The notes under the pieces were generated by a model. That model was not told the DNA's origin. It was given only the letters and a program-made list of their open reading frames with translations, and made no database searches. DNA of 64,000 nucleotides from Nitratidesulfovibrio termitidis HI1 (GTDB lineage: Bacteria > Desulfobacterota > Desulfovibrionia > Desulfovibrionales > Desulfovibrionaceae): assembly GCF_000504305.1 (NCBI RefSeq), contig NZ_KI632512.1, positions 1,920,250 through 1,984,249 on the forward strand. The letters are read 5' to 3'. Shown here one piece after another: positions 50,993 through 62,226 of this stretch; the first letter of the stretch is position 1; every line of letters begins with the position of its first letter. The translations under genes and the position numbers were made by a program.

Positions 50993-51607
50993 GGCTATCT
51001 CCCCATGTTGGCGAAGGCGCGCTGCGACTCCGACCTTGCGTTGTGCGGGAATGCCGATCGGAATCCGATTCCGGGCGCGCCCCGCCTGCGTTCAGCCTGT
51101 TGTCCGGGTCCGCCGCGTATCCGTCCGGCTTTTCCGGAATCCCCAAATCCATCCGAAATTTTGTTCCGGGCCGTGCCCGTTGCCTTGTTTTCTCAAGAAA
51201 TACCAAGGCGTTTTTACATTCCTTCAGGGCAGCGCCAGAATCGCGGGTGTTGTCCGGACAAGCCGGATTCGGGCGTGCGACTAACGCTAGCATTGCAACC
51301 GAGATGCCAACCCTGTTAGTCCTGTATTACAGGTGTATTACGACAGCATTCGGCCATCACGGCATCCGGAGCGCCCGGATACCCCCACCTTTCCGGGCGT
51401 TCAGGAAATCCGGGGGCCTCAGGAGACTTCGCAAACCCCGGCTCCGTATGCCGCGCCCCCCTGCCGGGCGTCCCCGCCCCGACCCACCCCGACCCGCCCC
51501 GACCGGCCCCGACCGGCCCCGACCGGCCCCTCTCGGCACACCTCCCTGCTCTCCCCCCGCGCGGTCCTGTTGCTTGACAGCCTCGCCGCACGGGGCCTAT
51601 CCATGAC
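50993..51607. other. Upstream region of the adhesin gene
   Basis: No gene is seen. It contains the dyad CGGAATCCGATTCCG (51059-51073), the palindrome CCTGT-ATT-ACAGG near 51325, and a C-rich decamer repeat (51481-51530). The adhesin promoter should lie in 50995-51350, where AT content is higher, but no convincing -35/-10 or -24/-12 pair was found. Confidence 0.5.
51481..51530. repeat. C-rich 10-bp tandem repeat (GACCGGCCCC)
   Basis: Five decamers in a row read GACCCACCCC, GACCCGCCCC and three GACCGGCCCC. The minus strand has regular G-tracts. Confidence 0.8.
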
Positions 51608-53001
<1,394 letters not shown>

Positions 53002-53002
<1 letters not shown>

Positions 53003-54195
53003 TGCACAACGCCACCGCGCCCCGGACCGTGCCGCCACAGGCGTGGTCCGGGGCCGCGCGGCCCCGCCGCGCCCTGCGCATCATCCTGCTGGCCGTCCTG
53101 TGCTGGGCGGCCACGGTGGTGCTGGCCTGCCTGTTCGGGCCGTTCCACATCGCCGTGGGCGACGTGCTGCGGGCGCTGGCCGAACTGGCGCTGCCGGGCG
53201 GGCTGGCGGGCGGGGTCGGCGCCACGCCCGACGCCACCCACATGCTGGTGGTCACCCGCATCCGCCTGGCCCGCGTCTGTCTGGCCCTGCTGGCGGGGGG
53301 CGGGCTGGCCGTGGCGGGCACGGTGTTTCAGGGGGTCTTGCGCAACCCGCTGGCCGACCCGTTCACCCTGGGCGTGTCCGGTGGGGCGGCATTCGGCGCG
53401 TCGCTGGCGCTGACCCTGGGCATCGGCCCGCTGGCCGCGTGGCTGACCCTGCATCTGCCCGCGTTCGCGGCGCTGTCGCCCCAGGCCCTGCTGCCGCTGG
53501 CCGCACTGGCCGGGGCACTGGCCTCGCTGGGCGCGGTGCTGCTGCTGGGCGGGGCGGCGGGTGGAGGCTTTCGCCGCGAAACCGTGGTGCTGGCTGGTGT
53601 GGTGGTGTCCACCGTGCTCTCGGCGCTGGTCTCGCTGGTCAAGGCGCTGGACGAGGAATCCGTGTCCAGCATCGTGTTCTGGATCATGGGCAGCCTGCAG
53701 GGACGCGGTTGGGCGCACACCGCGGTGCTGCTGCCGTGGCTGGCGCTGGGCCTGCTGCTGGTGCTGCCGCGCTTTCGCGAACTGGACATCCTGGCCCTGG
53801 GCGACGTGCAGGCCCGGCAACTGGGCATGGATACGGCCCGCGTGCGCCTGCAACTGCTGGTGGGCGCCAGCCTGATCACGGCAGGCTGCGTGGCGGTAAG
53901 CGGGGTCATCGGCTTCGTGGGGCTGGTGGTGCCGCACCTGGCGCGGATGCGTCTGGGCGCGGCGCACGGCCCGCTGCTGGCGGCGGGATGGTTCGGCGGC
54001 GGCATATTGCTGGCCTGGGCCGACGTGCTGGCCCGCACCCTGCTGCCCGGCGGGGCGGAACTGCCGGTGGGCGTGGTCACGGCGCTGCTGGGCGGGCCAT
54101 TCTTCTGTCTGTTGCTGGTGCGCGGCGGGCGCGGCACGGCAGCCCGGACGACCGGCCCGACGGCAGGACCAAGAGAATCCGGGGTCACGCCATGA
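53002..54195 (+). CDS. FecCD/BtuC-type ABC transporter permease (397 aa)
   Basis: About ten membrane helices are visible. Family marks are TRIRLARVCLALLAGGGLAV, then GTVFQGVLRNPLADPFTLGV, and near the end GVIGFVGLVVPHLAR. The start shares a base with the chelatase stop (TAATG). It is the channel of an importer for cobalamin, heme or an iron/cobalt chelate. The riboswitch and cobalamin genes favour a corrinoid or cobalt compound. Confidence 0.88.
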
Positions 54196-55205
54196 TCGAA
54201 CTTTCCCGCGTGCATGCCGGGTACGGCAATACGGAAGACGTGCTGCGCGACGTATCCCTGTCCGTGCACCCCGGCGAACTGGTGGGGCTGCTGGGGCCCA
54301 ACGGCAGCGGCAAGACCACCCTGTTGCTGGTGCTGTCCGGCGTACTGACGCCGCGCTCCGGCACGGTGACCCTGAACGGCGCGCCCCTGCACCGCCTGCG
54401 CCCGCGCGAACGGGCCCGGCGCATCGCCGCCGTGCCCCAGCGACCGGAACACATTCCCGATATGGACGCCCTGTCGCTGGTGCTCATGGGCCGCTACCCG
54501 CACACCACCCTGCTGCGCGGCTACGGTCCGGACGACCATGCAGCCGCCATCGCCGCCCTGCGCGATACCGGTTGCGCCCACCTTGCGGCGCGCGGGGCGC
54601 GCACCCTGTCCGGGGGCGAACTGCAACGGGTGCTGCTGGCCCGCGCACTGGCCCAGGGCGCGGACACCCTGCTGCTGGACGAGGCCACCGCCGGGCTGGA
54701 CGTGGCCCGCGCGCTGGACATCCTGGATCTGCTGCACACGCGCCACCGGGCCGGGGCACGCATAGTGGCCGCCGTGCACGATCTGAACCTGGCCGCCCTG
54801 TACTGTACCCGTCTGATATTCCTGAAGCATGGCCGCGTGGTGGAAGACGGCCCGGTGGAGCGCACCTTTACCGCCGCAGTGCTCTCCGAGGTGTACGAAA
54901 CCCCGGTGACGGTGCACCCCCACCCGGTCACCGGCGCACCGCAGGCCTTCTACGTGCCCGGGGCATTCCGGTTGGATGTGCACACGAGGCTGCCCGTAAC
55001 TCCAGAGAAACGCGCCATGGCGGACTCCACCGAAAGCAAGCACTCGCCACACCGTCACGATGCACGGCTTCCGGAATCTGCACCGTCACTGTCCGACTTT
55101 TCCGGACATGCGCATCCCCTCGCCGCAACACCCCCGGCCCGTTGCGGCGAACCCGACATTTCCGCACAGACCGCGCCTCTTGCCACGGGAACACAGGATG
55201 ATTGA
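54192..55205 (+). CDS. FecE/BtuD-type ABC ATPase with His-rich C-terminal extension (337 aa)
   Basis: Walker A is LLGPNGSGKT (32-41), the signature LSGGELQRV is near 140, and Walker B LLLDEATAGLD is near 160. About 260 residues make the usual domain. The remaining 75 or so are extra, with KHSPHRHDARLPES and FSGHAHPLAAT, a histidine-containing tail that might bind metal. It overlaps the permease end by four bases and the next gene by eight. Confidence 0.88.
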   Translation: MIELSRVHAGYGNTEDVLRDVSLSVHPGELVGLLGPNGSGKTTLLLVLSGVLTPRSGTVTLNGAPLHRLRPRERARRIAAVPQRPEHIPDMDALSLVLMGRYPHTTLLRGYGPDDHAAAIAALRDTGCAHLAARGARTLSGGELQRVLLARALAQGADTLLLDEATAGLDVARALDILDLLHTRHRAGARIVAAVHDLNLAALYCTRLIFLKHGRVVEDGPVERTFTAAVLSEVYETPVTVHPHPVTGAPQAFYVPGAFRLDVHTRLPVTPEKRAMADSTESKHSPHRHDARLPESAPSLSDFSGHAHPLAATPPARCGEPDISAQTAPLATGTQDD

Positions 55206-56235
55206 GCACATGCATTCCGTTGCTTACCAGCCCGCCACGACCACGGCGGCAACGCCCTTCCAGCGCCCGTACCGGACGCTGGCCGTGGCCCTGCCCCTGC
55301 TGACCACGCTGGTCATTATCCTTACCGCGCCCGCCGTTGCCGGCACCAGTACCAGACAAGCTGGCATGCACTCTGCCGGGCCGGTATCCATCACCGACGA
55401 TACGGGGCGCGAAGTGCGCCTGCCCCACCCCGCCCGGCGCATCGTGGCCCTGTACGGGGCCTTCAACGAATTGCTGGCGGCCATGGACCTGACCGATCGC
55501 ATCGCGGCCCGCACCGCCGCCGATGACGAACCCGCCGCCATCCGCGCCTTGCCGGTCATCGGCACGCACATGCGGCCCAGTCCGGAAATGGTGGCCGCCG
55601 TGGCGCCGGACCTGGTGTTGCAGATGGAGGGCCGCCGCGAGGCGGGCGAGGCCGTGGAGGGGCTGCGCGCCCTGGGCATTCCCGTGGCCGTGTTCCGGGT
55701 GGGGTCGTTCGAGGAACTGTTCGGTGTGCTGCGCCGGGTAGGCGCCCTGACCGGCGAGCCGCAACGCGCCGCCGCGCTTGAAGCGGCCCTGCGCGCCCGG
55801 CTTGACGCCGTGGCCGCGCGCGTGGCGGATAGCCCCCGCCCCACCGTGTTCTTCGAGGTGCGCCACCCCAACCTGCTGGCCGCCGGGGCCGATTCCATCG
55901 TCACCGACATCATCAACCACGCTGGTGGCCGCAACTGCGTCACCGCCGAAGGCCGGGTGGCCCGCCTGAGCGAAGAGGAACTGCTGCGACTCGACCCCGC
56001 CGTCTATCTGCTGCAACGCGGCCCCATGAATCCGGAACCGGAACCGCCCGCCACCCGGCCCCACTACGCCACCCTGTCCGCCGTCCGGAACGGCCACGTG
56101 CGTGAAGTGGACGAGGCCAGCTACTCCCGCCCCGGCCCCCGCGCCGTGGACGCCGTGGAGGAGCTTGCCCGGTACCTGCACCCCGATGTATGGGGCACCA
56201 CCCCGGCCACGCCCGCTACCGGCCCCAAAAAGTAG
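55198..56235 (+). CDS. Periplasmic substrate-binding protein, FecB/BtuF type (345 aa)
   Basis: It has a long N-terminal export region with a hydrophobic core at about 29-48. The binding-protein fold starts at VSITDDTGREVRLPHPARRI. The inter-lobe helix and the C-terminal ARLSEEELLRLDPAVYLLQ pattern are typical of the family. It is the solute receptor of the importer encoded just upstream. Confidence 0.86.
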   Translation: MIEHMHSVAYQPATTTAATPFQRPYRTLAVALPLLTTLVIILTAPAVAGTSTRQAGMHSAGPVSITDDTGREVRLPHPARRIVALYGAFNELLAAMDLTDRIAARTAADDEPAAIRALPVIGTHMRPSPEMVAAVAPDLVLQMEGRREAGEAVEGLRALGIPVAVFRVGSFEELFGVLRRVGALTGEPQRAAALEAALRARLDAVAARVADSPRPTVFFEVRHPNLLAAGADSIVTDIINHAGGRNCVTAEGRVARLSEEELLRLDPAVYLLQRGPMNPEPEPPATRPHYATLSAVRNGHVREVDEASYSRPGPRAVDAVEELARYLHPDVWGTTPATPATGPKK

Positions 56236-56306
56236 CCCCTGAACCCACGGCCTGCCTGACTCGCGGCTTGCCTGACCCGACCGCGCCCTATCCCAAGAGG
56301 TTTTTC

Positions 56307-57086
56307 ATGCCTGCCTTCAACAATACGTCCCTGCCCGCCTGCGGCACCCTGTTCGGCATCGGCGTCGGCCCCGGCGAGCCGGACCTGCTCACCCTGCGCG
56401 CCGCCAACGCCCTGTCCCGGGTACACGTGGTGTTCGCCGCCTCGTCCACGCGCAACGACTATTCGGTGGCGCTGGACATCGCCCGCCCCCACCTGCCCGC
56501 CGACGTGCGCATCGAGACGCTGGGCTTTCCCATGACCCGCGACAAGGCCGCCCTTGCCGCCGCGTGGGAAGCCAACGCCCGCGCCGTGGCCGACACCCTG
56601 CGCAAGGGCGAGGACGCCGCCTTCCTGACCCTGGGCGACCCGCTGATCTATTCCACCTTCGGGTACCTGCTGCGCACCCTGCGCCGGGTGGCCCCGGACC
56701 TGCCCGACGACGCGGTGCAGGTGGTGCCGGGCGTCACCTCGTACCAGGCGGCGGCCGCCCGCACCCGCACCATCCTGTGCGAAGCGGACGAAACCCTGCT
56801 GCTGGTGCCCGGCGTGAACGGCACGGACAAGCTGGCCGACGACGTGGCGGGCGCGGACAATGCCGTGATCCTGAAGGCGTACCGCAAGTTTCCGGAAATC
56901 CGCCGGGTGCTGACCGACCAGGGCGCGGCGGAGCAGGCGGTGTTCGTCTCCCGCCTGGGGCTGCCGGGCGAGATCATTGCGCCCACGCTGGCCGAGGCCC
57001 CGGACACGCCCCACTACCTGACCCTGCTGCTGGTGCCCAAGGCCCGCACCGGCGACGATACCGACAACGATACCGGCATGGCATAG
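56307..57086 (+). CDS. cobI: Precorrin-2/cobalt-factor II C20-methyltransferase (259 aa)
   Basis: The tetrapyrrole methylase signature GIGVGPGEPDLLTLRAANAL is at 17-36. FLTLGDPLIYSTFGY near 107 and VVPGVTSYQAAAARTRTILC are characteristic of CobI/CbiL. It methylates the product of the chelatase step, so the operon couples cobalt insertion, import and ring synthesis. The weak AAGAGG site lies 10 bases before the ATG. Confidence 0.9.
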   Translation: MPAFNNTSLPACGTLFGIGVGPGEPDLLTLRAANALSRVHVVFAASSTRNDYSVALDIARPHLPADVRIETLGFPMTRDKAALAAAWEANARAVADTLRKGEDAAFLTLGDPLIYSTFGYLLRTLRRVAPDLPDDAVQVVPGVTSYQAAAARTRTILCEADETLLLVPGVNGTDKLADDVAGADNAVILKAYRKFPEIRRVLTDQGAAEQAVFVSRLGLPGEIIAPTLAEAPDTPHYLTLLLVPKARTGDDTDNDTGMA

Positions 57087-57122
57087 CCCTTTCCGGCTCC
57101 CATTCCCTATCCTGCGAAGCCG

Positions 57123-57153
57123 AAGGGCCGCTCGTTTCCCACGGGCGGCCCTT
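57123..57153 (+). terminator. Terminator of the cobalamin operon
   Basis: AAGGGCCGC (57123-57131) pairs with GCGGCCCTT (57145-57153) around a 13-base loop. It lies 37 bases after the cobI stop. Confidence 0.65.
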
Positions 57154-57346
57154 GTCCATGCAACCCCGGGCAATGTCGGCAAGACCTATTCTCCCCTGCC
57201 CCACCGTATCTCCGCCCGTCCAGCCATCCGAGTTCCTTGCGCACCCCGCTGACCACAAACACCGACGGACCGCCCGGCATCGCCGGACAGCCCGTCCCCT
57301 TGCATCCATATATATATATGAGGGCTACACGTTCCTGGGGCTGTTT
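57154..57346. other. Spacer between the cobI terminator and the palindromic element
   Basis: No gene is seen. An (AT)n run is at 57306-57319. Confidence 0.5.
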
Positions 57347-57471
57347 CCAAATTAGGATTTTCGTTCGTTGGCAAGGAAAACGAGCCTGCCATGAGGGAGT
57401 ATACTCTTACCGTATTCGACCGACATGGCAGACGAAGTTTGACGCAGCCAACGAGCGAAAGGACAATTTGG
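57347..57471. repeat. 125-bp interrupted palindrome with nested hairpins
   Basis: The outermost arms CCAAATT (57347-57353) and AATTTGG (57465-57471) pair. Next come TTTCGTTCGTTGGC (57359-57372) and GCCAACGAGCGAAA (57447-57460), pairing at 13 of 14 positions. The innermost arms are CTGCCATG (57386-57393) and CATGGCAG (57424-57431). The loop contains GGGAGTATACTCTTACCG. It ends 8 bases beyond the chemoreceptor stop codon. It may be a structured RNA, a terminator or a small non-autonomous element. Confidence 0.7.
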
Positions 57472-57479
57472 ATACAGCC

Positions 57480-59525
57480 CTACCCCCGCTTCAACTGTTC
57501 CACCAACTGCCTTAACTCTTGCCCCATGCGGGCCAATTCGCCCACGGCCTGGGACGACTGTTCCATGACTTCCGCCGTCTCCGCCGCGATGCGGTTCACC
57601 TCGTCCGTGCCCCGGTTGATCTCCTCGCTGGCGGCGGACTGCTCTTCCGCCGCCGTGGCGATGGCCCGGACCCGGTCTGCCGTTTCCTGCACCACATCCA
57701 CGATCACCCGCAGGGAATCGCCAGCCATGGTGGCCAGTTCCGTGCTGCGGCCCACGGACATGGACGCCTCTTCCATGCCCTGCACGTTCTCGCGCGACGA
57801 GCCCTGGATGGCCCGCACGGCATCGCCCACTTCCTTGGTGGCATTCATGGTCTTTTCGGCCAGCTTGCGCACCTCGTCGGCCACCACGGCAAAACCGCGC
57901 CCGGCATCGCCCGCCCGCGCCGCCTCGATGGCGGCATTCAGCGCCAGCAGGTTGGTCTGGTCGGCGATGTCGCTGATCACGTTCAGGATCTGCCCGATGG
58001 ATTCGGCCCGGTCGCCCAGTTCGTGCAGGCTGCTCCGCAGCAGGGAAGACTTGTCGTTGACGTCCTCGATGGCCTCCACCACCGAACGCACGATGCCCTC
58101 GCCGTCTTCCGCCTGACGACGGGCCTTTTCCGCGTTGTCGGCGGCGGACGAGGCGTTGCGGGCCACCTCCATGACCGTGGAGTTCATTTCTTCCATGGCC
58201 GTGGCGGTCTCTCCGGTGCGTTCACGCTGCACGTCGGCGCCCCGGCTGGCCTGCTCGATCTGGGCGGCAAGCTCCTCGGACGCGGACCCCACCCGGTCCA
58301 CGATCACTTCCAGCCGTGCGGCGGCCTGCTGCATGCCCTCGCTCTTGGCGCGTTCCGCCTCGGCGCGGGCGGTTTCGGCTTCGGCCATGGCCCGGCGGGC
58401 CTGCGCCCCCTGTTCCTCGGCCTCGCGGGTCTTCTGCTCCGAGGTGGCGATCATGTCCTTCAGCCGGTCCACCATGGTGCGCAGGGCGTTGGACAGTGTG
58501 CCGATCTCGTCGGAACGGGCCAGGTCCAACTGCCGCGAAAGGTCACCCTCGGCCACGGCACTGGCGAATTCCACACCCTTGCCCAGCGCGTTCACGATGT
58601 TGCGCACGATAAGGAAAATGACCGTTCCCACCAGCACCAGGATGATCGTGGTGGCGGCCACGCTCACGTTGCGGATGGCGGCCACCGGGTCGCGAATGTC
58701 ACTTTCGTCCACGGTGATGCACATGATCCACTTCGAGAACGGTTCTTCCATGAAGTACGCGTACTTGGTTATACCTTGCCACGGATAGGCAATGCTGCCC
58801 GTGCGCTGTGCCAGCACCTTCTTGCCCCAGTCCAGTTCGCTGATGTCGGTCTTGAGGATCAGCGAGGCGTCGGGGTGGGCAATGATCTTGCCGTTGCCGG
58901 AGACCAGAAAGGCGTAGCCGGTCTTGCCGATCTTGATGGGATTGATGAATTCCTTTGCGTACCTGGCAAGATCCACCGAGCCGTAGACAACGCCGGCCAC
59001 CTTGCCGTCCACCTTCAGGGGCGTGGCCACCACGACCACGGGAGTGTTGGTGGTCATGCTCATGAGCGGCTCGGACACGGTGGCCTCGCCCTGCATGCCG
59101 CGCTTGAAGTAGTCGCGATTGGAGCGGTTTTCCTTGCCTACCGATTCGTCCAGGTTGCTGGCCGCCACGATGCCGTCCGGCCCCAGCACGTTGACCACCT
59201 GATACACGTTGTACGTGGCCACCACCTGGCGCAGGGCCTCGTTGGCGCGCCGCACCACGGCAGCCTTGTCGGCCCCCGGCGGCACCCGCAACACGTCCGC
59301 CAGCACGTTGCGCATGCCCTGCGAGGCGATGTCCTCGCGCTGGTCCTGCATGCGCCTGCCCAATTCACCCGTGGCGGCGCGCACCATCATTTCCGACTGG
59401 GCAGTGATGGCCTGGTGCTGGGCGTCTTCCGACACGGAATACGACAGCCACGAAGACACGACCATGCCGATGAGCACCAGCCCCAGCGTCGGCACGAGGA
59501 AACGGTTGCGCAGATTCCAGCCCAT
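57480..59525 (-). CDS. Methyl-accepting chemotaxis protein with Cache-type sensor (681 aa)
   Basis: Membrane helix 1 is at about 9-29. A periplasmic double-Cache-like domain follows ([20 protein letters not shown], then [12 protein letters not shown]-like and [20 protein letters not shown] patterns). Membrane helix 2 is at about 287-309, then HAMP. The cytoplasmic signalling hairpin ends with the highly conserved tip [20 protein letters not shown] near 523. The ligand is unknown. The operon structure is single-gene. Confidence 0.9.
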   Translation of the reverse strand: MGWNLRNRFLVPTLGLVLIGMVVSSWLSYSVSEDAQHQAITAQSEMMVRAATGELGRRMQDQREDIASQGMRNVLADVLRVPPGADKAAVVRRANEALRQVVATYNVYQVVNVLGPDGIVAASNLDESVGKENRSNRDYFKRGMQGEATVSEPLMSMTTNTPVVVVATPLKVDGKVAGVVYGSVDLARYAKEFINPIKIGKTGYAFLVSGNGKIIAHPDASLILKTDISELDWGKKVLAQRTGSIAYPWQGITKYAYFMEEPFSKWIMCITVDESDIRDPVAAIRNVSVAATTIILVLVGTVIFLIVRNIVNALGKGVEFASAVAEGDLSRQLDLARSDEIGTLSNALRTMVDRLKDMIATSEQKTREAEEQGAQARRAMAEAETARAEAERAKSEGMQQAAARLEVIVDRVGSASEELAAQIEQASRGADVQRERTGETATAMEEMNSTVMEVARNASSAADNAEKARRQAEDGEGIVRSVVEAIEDVNDKSSLLRSSLHELGDRAESIGQILNVISDIADQTNLLALNAAIEAARAGDAGRGFAVVADEVRKLAEKTMNATKEVGDAVRAIQGSSRENVQGMEEASMSVGRSTELATMAGDSLRVIVDVVQETADRVRAIATAAEEQSAASEEINRGTDEVNRIAAETAEVMEQSSQAVGELARMGQELRQLVEQLKRG

Positions 59526-59651
59526 GGACCACCTCGTCTGTTGCAGCCCTCCCCCGAGAGCGCCACATCAGATCCTGATGGTGCCAGCGTAGCACGGCGC
59601 CCTGACTGGCGATAGCCCCGCGCCGCAGAAAATACTGTGCGGAAAAACAGC

Positions 59652-59674
59652 GGGGCCGGAACGAATCCGGCCCC
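59652..59674 (-). terminator. Terminator after the lipid-transport operon
   Basis: GGGGCCGGA pairs with TCCGGCCCC around ACGAA. Leftward reading continues into GCTGTTTTTCC, a T-run. Confidence 0.8.
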
Positions 59675-59771
59675 GAGCGCATACGAAGGGGGAAAAGGCG
59701 GAGTCGGGCAGCCCTGCGGCATCGGCGGGGCGCAATGCCGCGCCGGGCGCGACGCAGGACCGCACGCCGCG

Positions 59772-60476
59772 TCAGGAACGGGTGGCGGCCATGGCTTCCA
59801 GGCTCCACGCGGTGGCCCGGGCCAGCACGTCGCCCATGGCTGTTTCGAAGGCTTCCGCCACCTGCGGCAGGGCGGACCCGGCGGCGCGGCAGTCGCGCCC
59901 GATGGCGGTAAAGGCCACGATGCGCCCGGTCTTCAGGTCCACCAGGCGCAAGGCCAGTTCCACCTCGACCAGCGGCACGCCCCCCTCGCCCATGCGGGTA
60001 TTGAAGCGACGCAGATCGGTCATCAACCGGTAGTCGGGGTAGATGCCCGCGGATTCCTCTGCCGCGCCGTCCAGCCGCCCGACGCGTTCGAAGGCTTCCA
60101 CCAGCAGCCGCTGCACCAGGCGCGGGGCCGGGCTGGTCCACTTGGCCCCGGCATAGTAGCGCACCTCGCGCCCGTTCGCCCCCCCCAGCACCAGCACGAT
60201 GCGGTCGGTATCCAGCATGCGGCTGGTCTCCGGCAGGGAAACGGCCAGTTGCAGATGCAACGCGCCGCCCGCGCCGGGGCCGGGCATGGCCGGGGCCAGC
60301 AGCAGGTGGGTGGGCGCGGGGCCGGGATCCAGCACGCGGGCGCAGCCGGACAGCACGGCCAGCAGCAGGCAGAGCAGGCAGAACAGTTGCGGCGCGGCCA
60401 GGGCGCGGCCCCTCCGGCCGGGGGAGCCGGGCCTGATGGGAAGAAGGCGGGGCGATACGGAAAGCTGGGCGCTCAT
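59772..60476 (-). CDS. PqiC/ABC-type transport auxiliary lipoprotein (234 aa)
   Basis: A basic N-terminus and hydrophobic core end in LSGC at about residues 42-45, a lipobox. The domain that follows (LQLAVSLPETSRMLDTDRIV, then REVRYYAGAKWTSPAPRLVQ) is the ABC-type auxiliary lipoprotein family found with Mla/Pqi systems. The ATGA overlap with the MlaD gene shows they form one operon. It likely sits in the outer membrane and bridges to MlaD. Confidence 0.85.
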   Translation of the reverse strand: MSAQLSVSPRLLPIRPGSPGRRGRALAAPQLFCLLCLLLAVLSGCARVLDPGPAPTHLLLAPAMPGPGAGGALHLQLAVSLPETSRMLDTDRIVLVLGGANGREVRYYAGAKWTSPAPRLVQRLLVEAFERVGRLDGAAEESAGIYPDYRLMTDLRRFNTRMGEGGVPLVEVELALRLVDLKTGRIVAFTAIGRDCRAAGSALPQVAEAFETAMGDVLARATAWSLEAMAATRS

Positions 60477-61396
60477 CGGGCATCATACTCCGGTACGGGG
60501 TTGCCGAACAGGAAACGGCGGGGGTCGCTTTCCACCTTGTGGGCCAGTCGGTCCAGCGTGGCCACCAGCTGACGGGCTTCGGCCAGCAGGCGGCGCATGT
60601 CTTCCAGCCCCTCGCCCGAGAATTTGGCCACGCCCGGTTCGGCGCGGGCCACCATGCCGTCCATGCGCCGGGCCATGTCGCCCACGGCGCGGGTGGATTC
60701 GCGCAGGTCGGTGCGCAGGTAATCGCGCATGTCGCCGGTGGCGCCTTCCATCCCGGCGGATGCGTTGGCCAGCCGCCGGGTGGTCACGTCCAGATTGCCG
60801 ATGATGCGGTCCATGGCGTCGGAACGGGCGGCCAGACGCGCGGTGAGCATGTCCAGCGACTGCAACGTCTGCGCCAGCGCACGGCGGTTCTCGTCGTCGG
60901 CCATGCCCGCGATGCGCTGGATAAGGTCGCGACTGTCGGAAACCACGGCGGGCAACCCGGCGAACAGGGCCTCCAGCCGCGAAAGCTGGGCAGGGATCAC
61001 CGCCACCTCTTCGCCGGGCTGCGGCTTGAGCAGCGGGCTGGTGGCCGTGCCGCCGGAAATCTGCACCACGGTCACGCCGGTGATGCCGCGCGCCTCCAGC
61101 GAGGCCATGGAGTCTTCGCGCACGGGGGTGTCGGCCGCGATCTCGATGCGCACCTTGACCCGGCCAGGATCGGTGGGGCTGATGGTGATGGCCTTCACCG
61201 AGCCCACCTTCACCCCGTTGAACAGCACGTCGTTGGCCACGCTGAGGCCGGAAACGTGCCCCGTGAAATTGATGTCGTACTGCACGAGGTCCACGCCGCT
61301 GCCGCGCCCCGCCGTCCACAGGATGAAGGCCAGCGCCCCCACCACGGCCATGAGCGTGAATACCCCGACCAGCACGTAGCTTGCCCTGATCTCCAT
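60473..61396 (-). CDS. mlaD: MlaD-type MCE domain protein (307 aa)
   Basis: One N-terminal membrane helix (7-27) precedes the MCE domain (YDINFTGHVSGLSVANDVLF, then NGVKVGSVKAI). A long helical C-terminal region (about 150-290) follows, much longer than E. coli MlaD (183 residues), so it may form a tube-like extension across the periplasm. The start has an AAGGGAG site. It collects lipid from or to the MlaE-MlaF complex. Confidence 0.88.
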   Translation of the reverse strand: MEIRASYVLVGVFTLMAVVGALAFILWTAGRGSGVDLVQYDINFTGHVSGLSVANDVLFNGVKVGSVKAITISPTDPGRVKVRIEIAADTPVREDSMASLEARGITGVTVVQISGGTATSPLLKPQPGEEVAVIPAQLSRLEALFAGLPAVVSDSRDLIQRIAGMADDENRRALAQTLQSLDMLTARLAARSDAMDRIIGNLDVTTRRLANASAGMEGATGDMRDYLRTDLRESTRAVGDMARRMDGMVARAEPGVAKFSGEGLEDMRRLLAEARQLVATLDRLAHKVESDPRRFLFGNPVPEYDAR

Positions 61397-61397
61397 G

Positions 61398-62225
61398 TCA
61401 TCTCCCTTGGGCCGGGGGCTGCCCGGCATGGGCGGCGCGCCCGGCGTGGCCCGAAGCGTCGGACACCCCGGCGGCCACGCGCCCGCGCGGCCCCGTGAAA
61501 TATTCGCGCAGCCACGGGTGGTCCACCCGCAGCAGTTCGTCGATGGCGCCCACGGCGTAGATGCGCCTTTCCGCCAGCACGGCCACCCGGTCGCACACCG
61601 CGTACAGCGAATCCAGGTCGTGGGTGATCATGACCACGGTCAGCCCCAGCGCGTCGCGCAGGTCCGCGATCAGCGCGTCGAAGGCCGCAGCGCCGATGGG
61701 GTCGAGCCCGGCCGTGGGTTCGTCCAGAAACACCACCGCCGGGTCCATGACCAGGGCTCGGGCAAGCCCCGCGCGCTTGCGCATGCCGCCGGAAAGCTCG
61801 GACGGGTATTTCAGCGCCGCCTCCGGCGCCAGCCCCACCATGCGCAGCTTCAGGGCGGCCACGTCGTCCATGGCGTCCGGCGGCAGGTTGGTGAACTCGC
61901 GCAGGGGCACCTTGATGTTCTCGATGACCGACAGGGACGAGAACAGCGCCCCGTCCTGGAACAGCACCCCCCACTGGCGGCGCACCGCGCGGCGCGCGGC
62001 CTCGTCGGAATGGGTGATGTCCACACCCAGCACGCGCACGTCACCCGCCTGGGGGCGGCGCAGGCCAAGGATGGTGCGCAGCAGCACCGACTTGCCGGAA
62101 CCCGATCCGCCGATGAGCCCCAGCACCTCGCCGGGCCGCACGTCCAGGTCCAGGTTCTCGTGCACCGTCACCGGGCCGAAGCGGTTGGCGATGCCCCGCA
62201 GCGAGATGATGGGCGCGACCGTCAC
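61398..62225 (-). CDS. mlaF: MlaF-type ABC ATPase (275 aa)
   Basis: Walker A is IGGSGSGKSVLLR near 38-50, the signature is LSGGMRKRAGLARAL near 143, and Walker B is VVFLDEPTAGLDPI near 163. The spacing and the GMRKR form of the signature are typical of MlaF/Ttg2A. It powers phospholipid movement with MlaE. Its start is 1 base after the MlaE stop and its end 1 base before the MlaD start. Confidence 0.9.
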   Translation of the reverse strand: MTVAPIISLRGIANRFGPVTVHENLDLDVRPGEVLGLIGGSGSGKSVLLRTILGLRRPQAGDVRVLGVDITHSDEAARRAVRRQWGVLFQDGALFSSLSVIENIKVPLREFTNLPPDAMDDVAALKLRMVGLAPEAALKYPSELSGGMRKRAGLARALVMDPAVVFLDEPTAGLDPIGAAAFDALIADLRDALGLTVVMITHDLDSLYAVCDRVAVLAERRIYAVGAIDELLRVDHPWLREYFTGPRGRVAAGVSDASGHAGRAAHAGQPPAQGR

Positions 62226-62226
62226 C

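Noticed and set aside
41834-51319. Plus-strand open frame of 3161 codons opposite the adhesin
   Set aside because: The repeated structure merely mirrors the adhesin repeats. The opposite strand has signal-module, vWA and RTX motifs, a terminator and correct secretion features.
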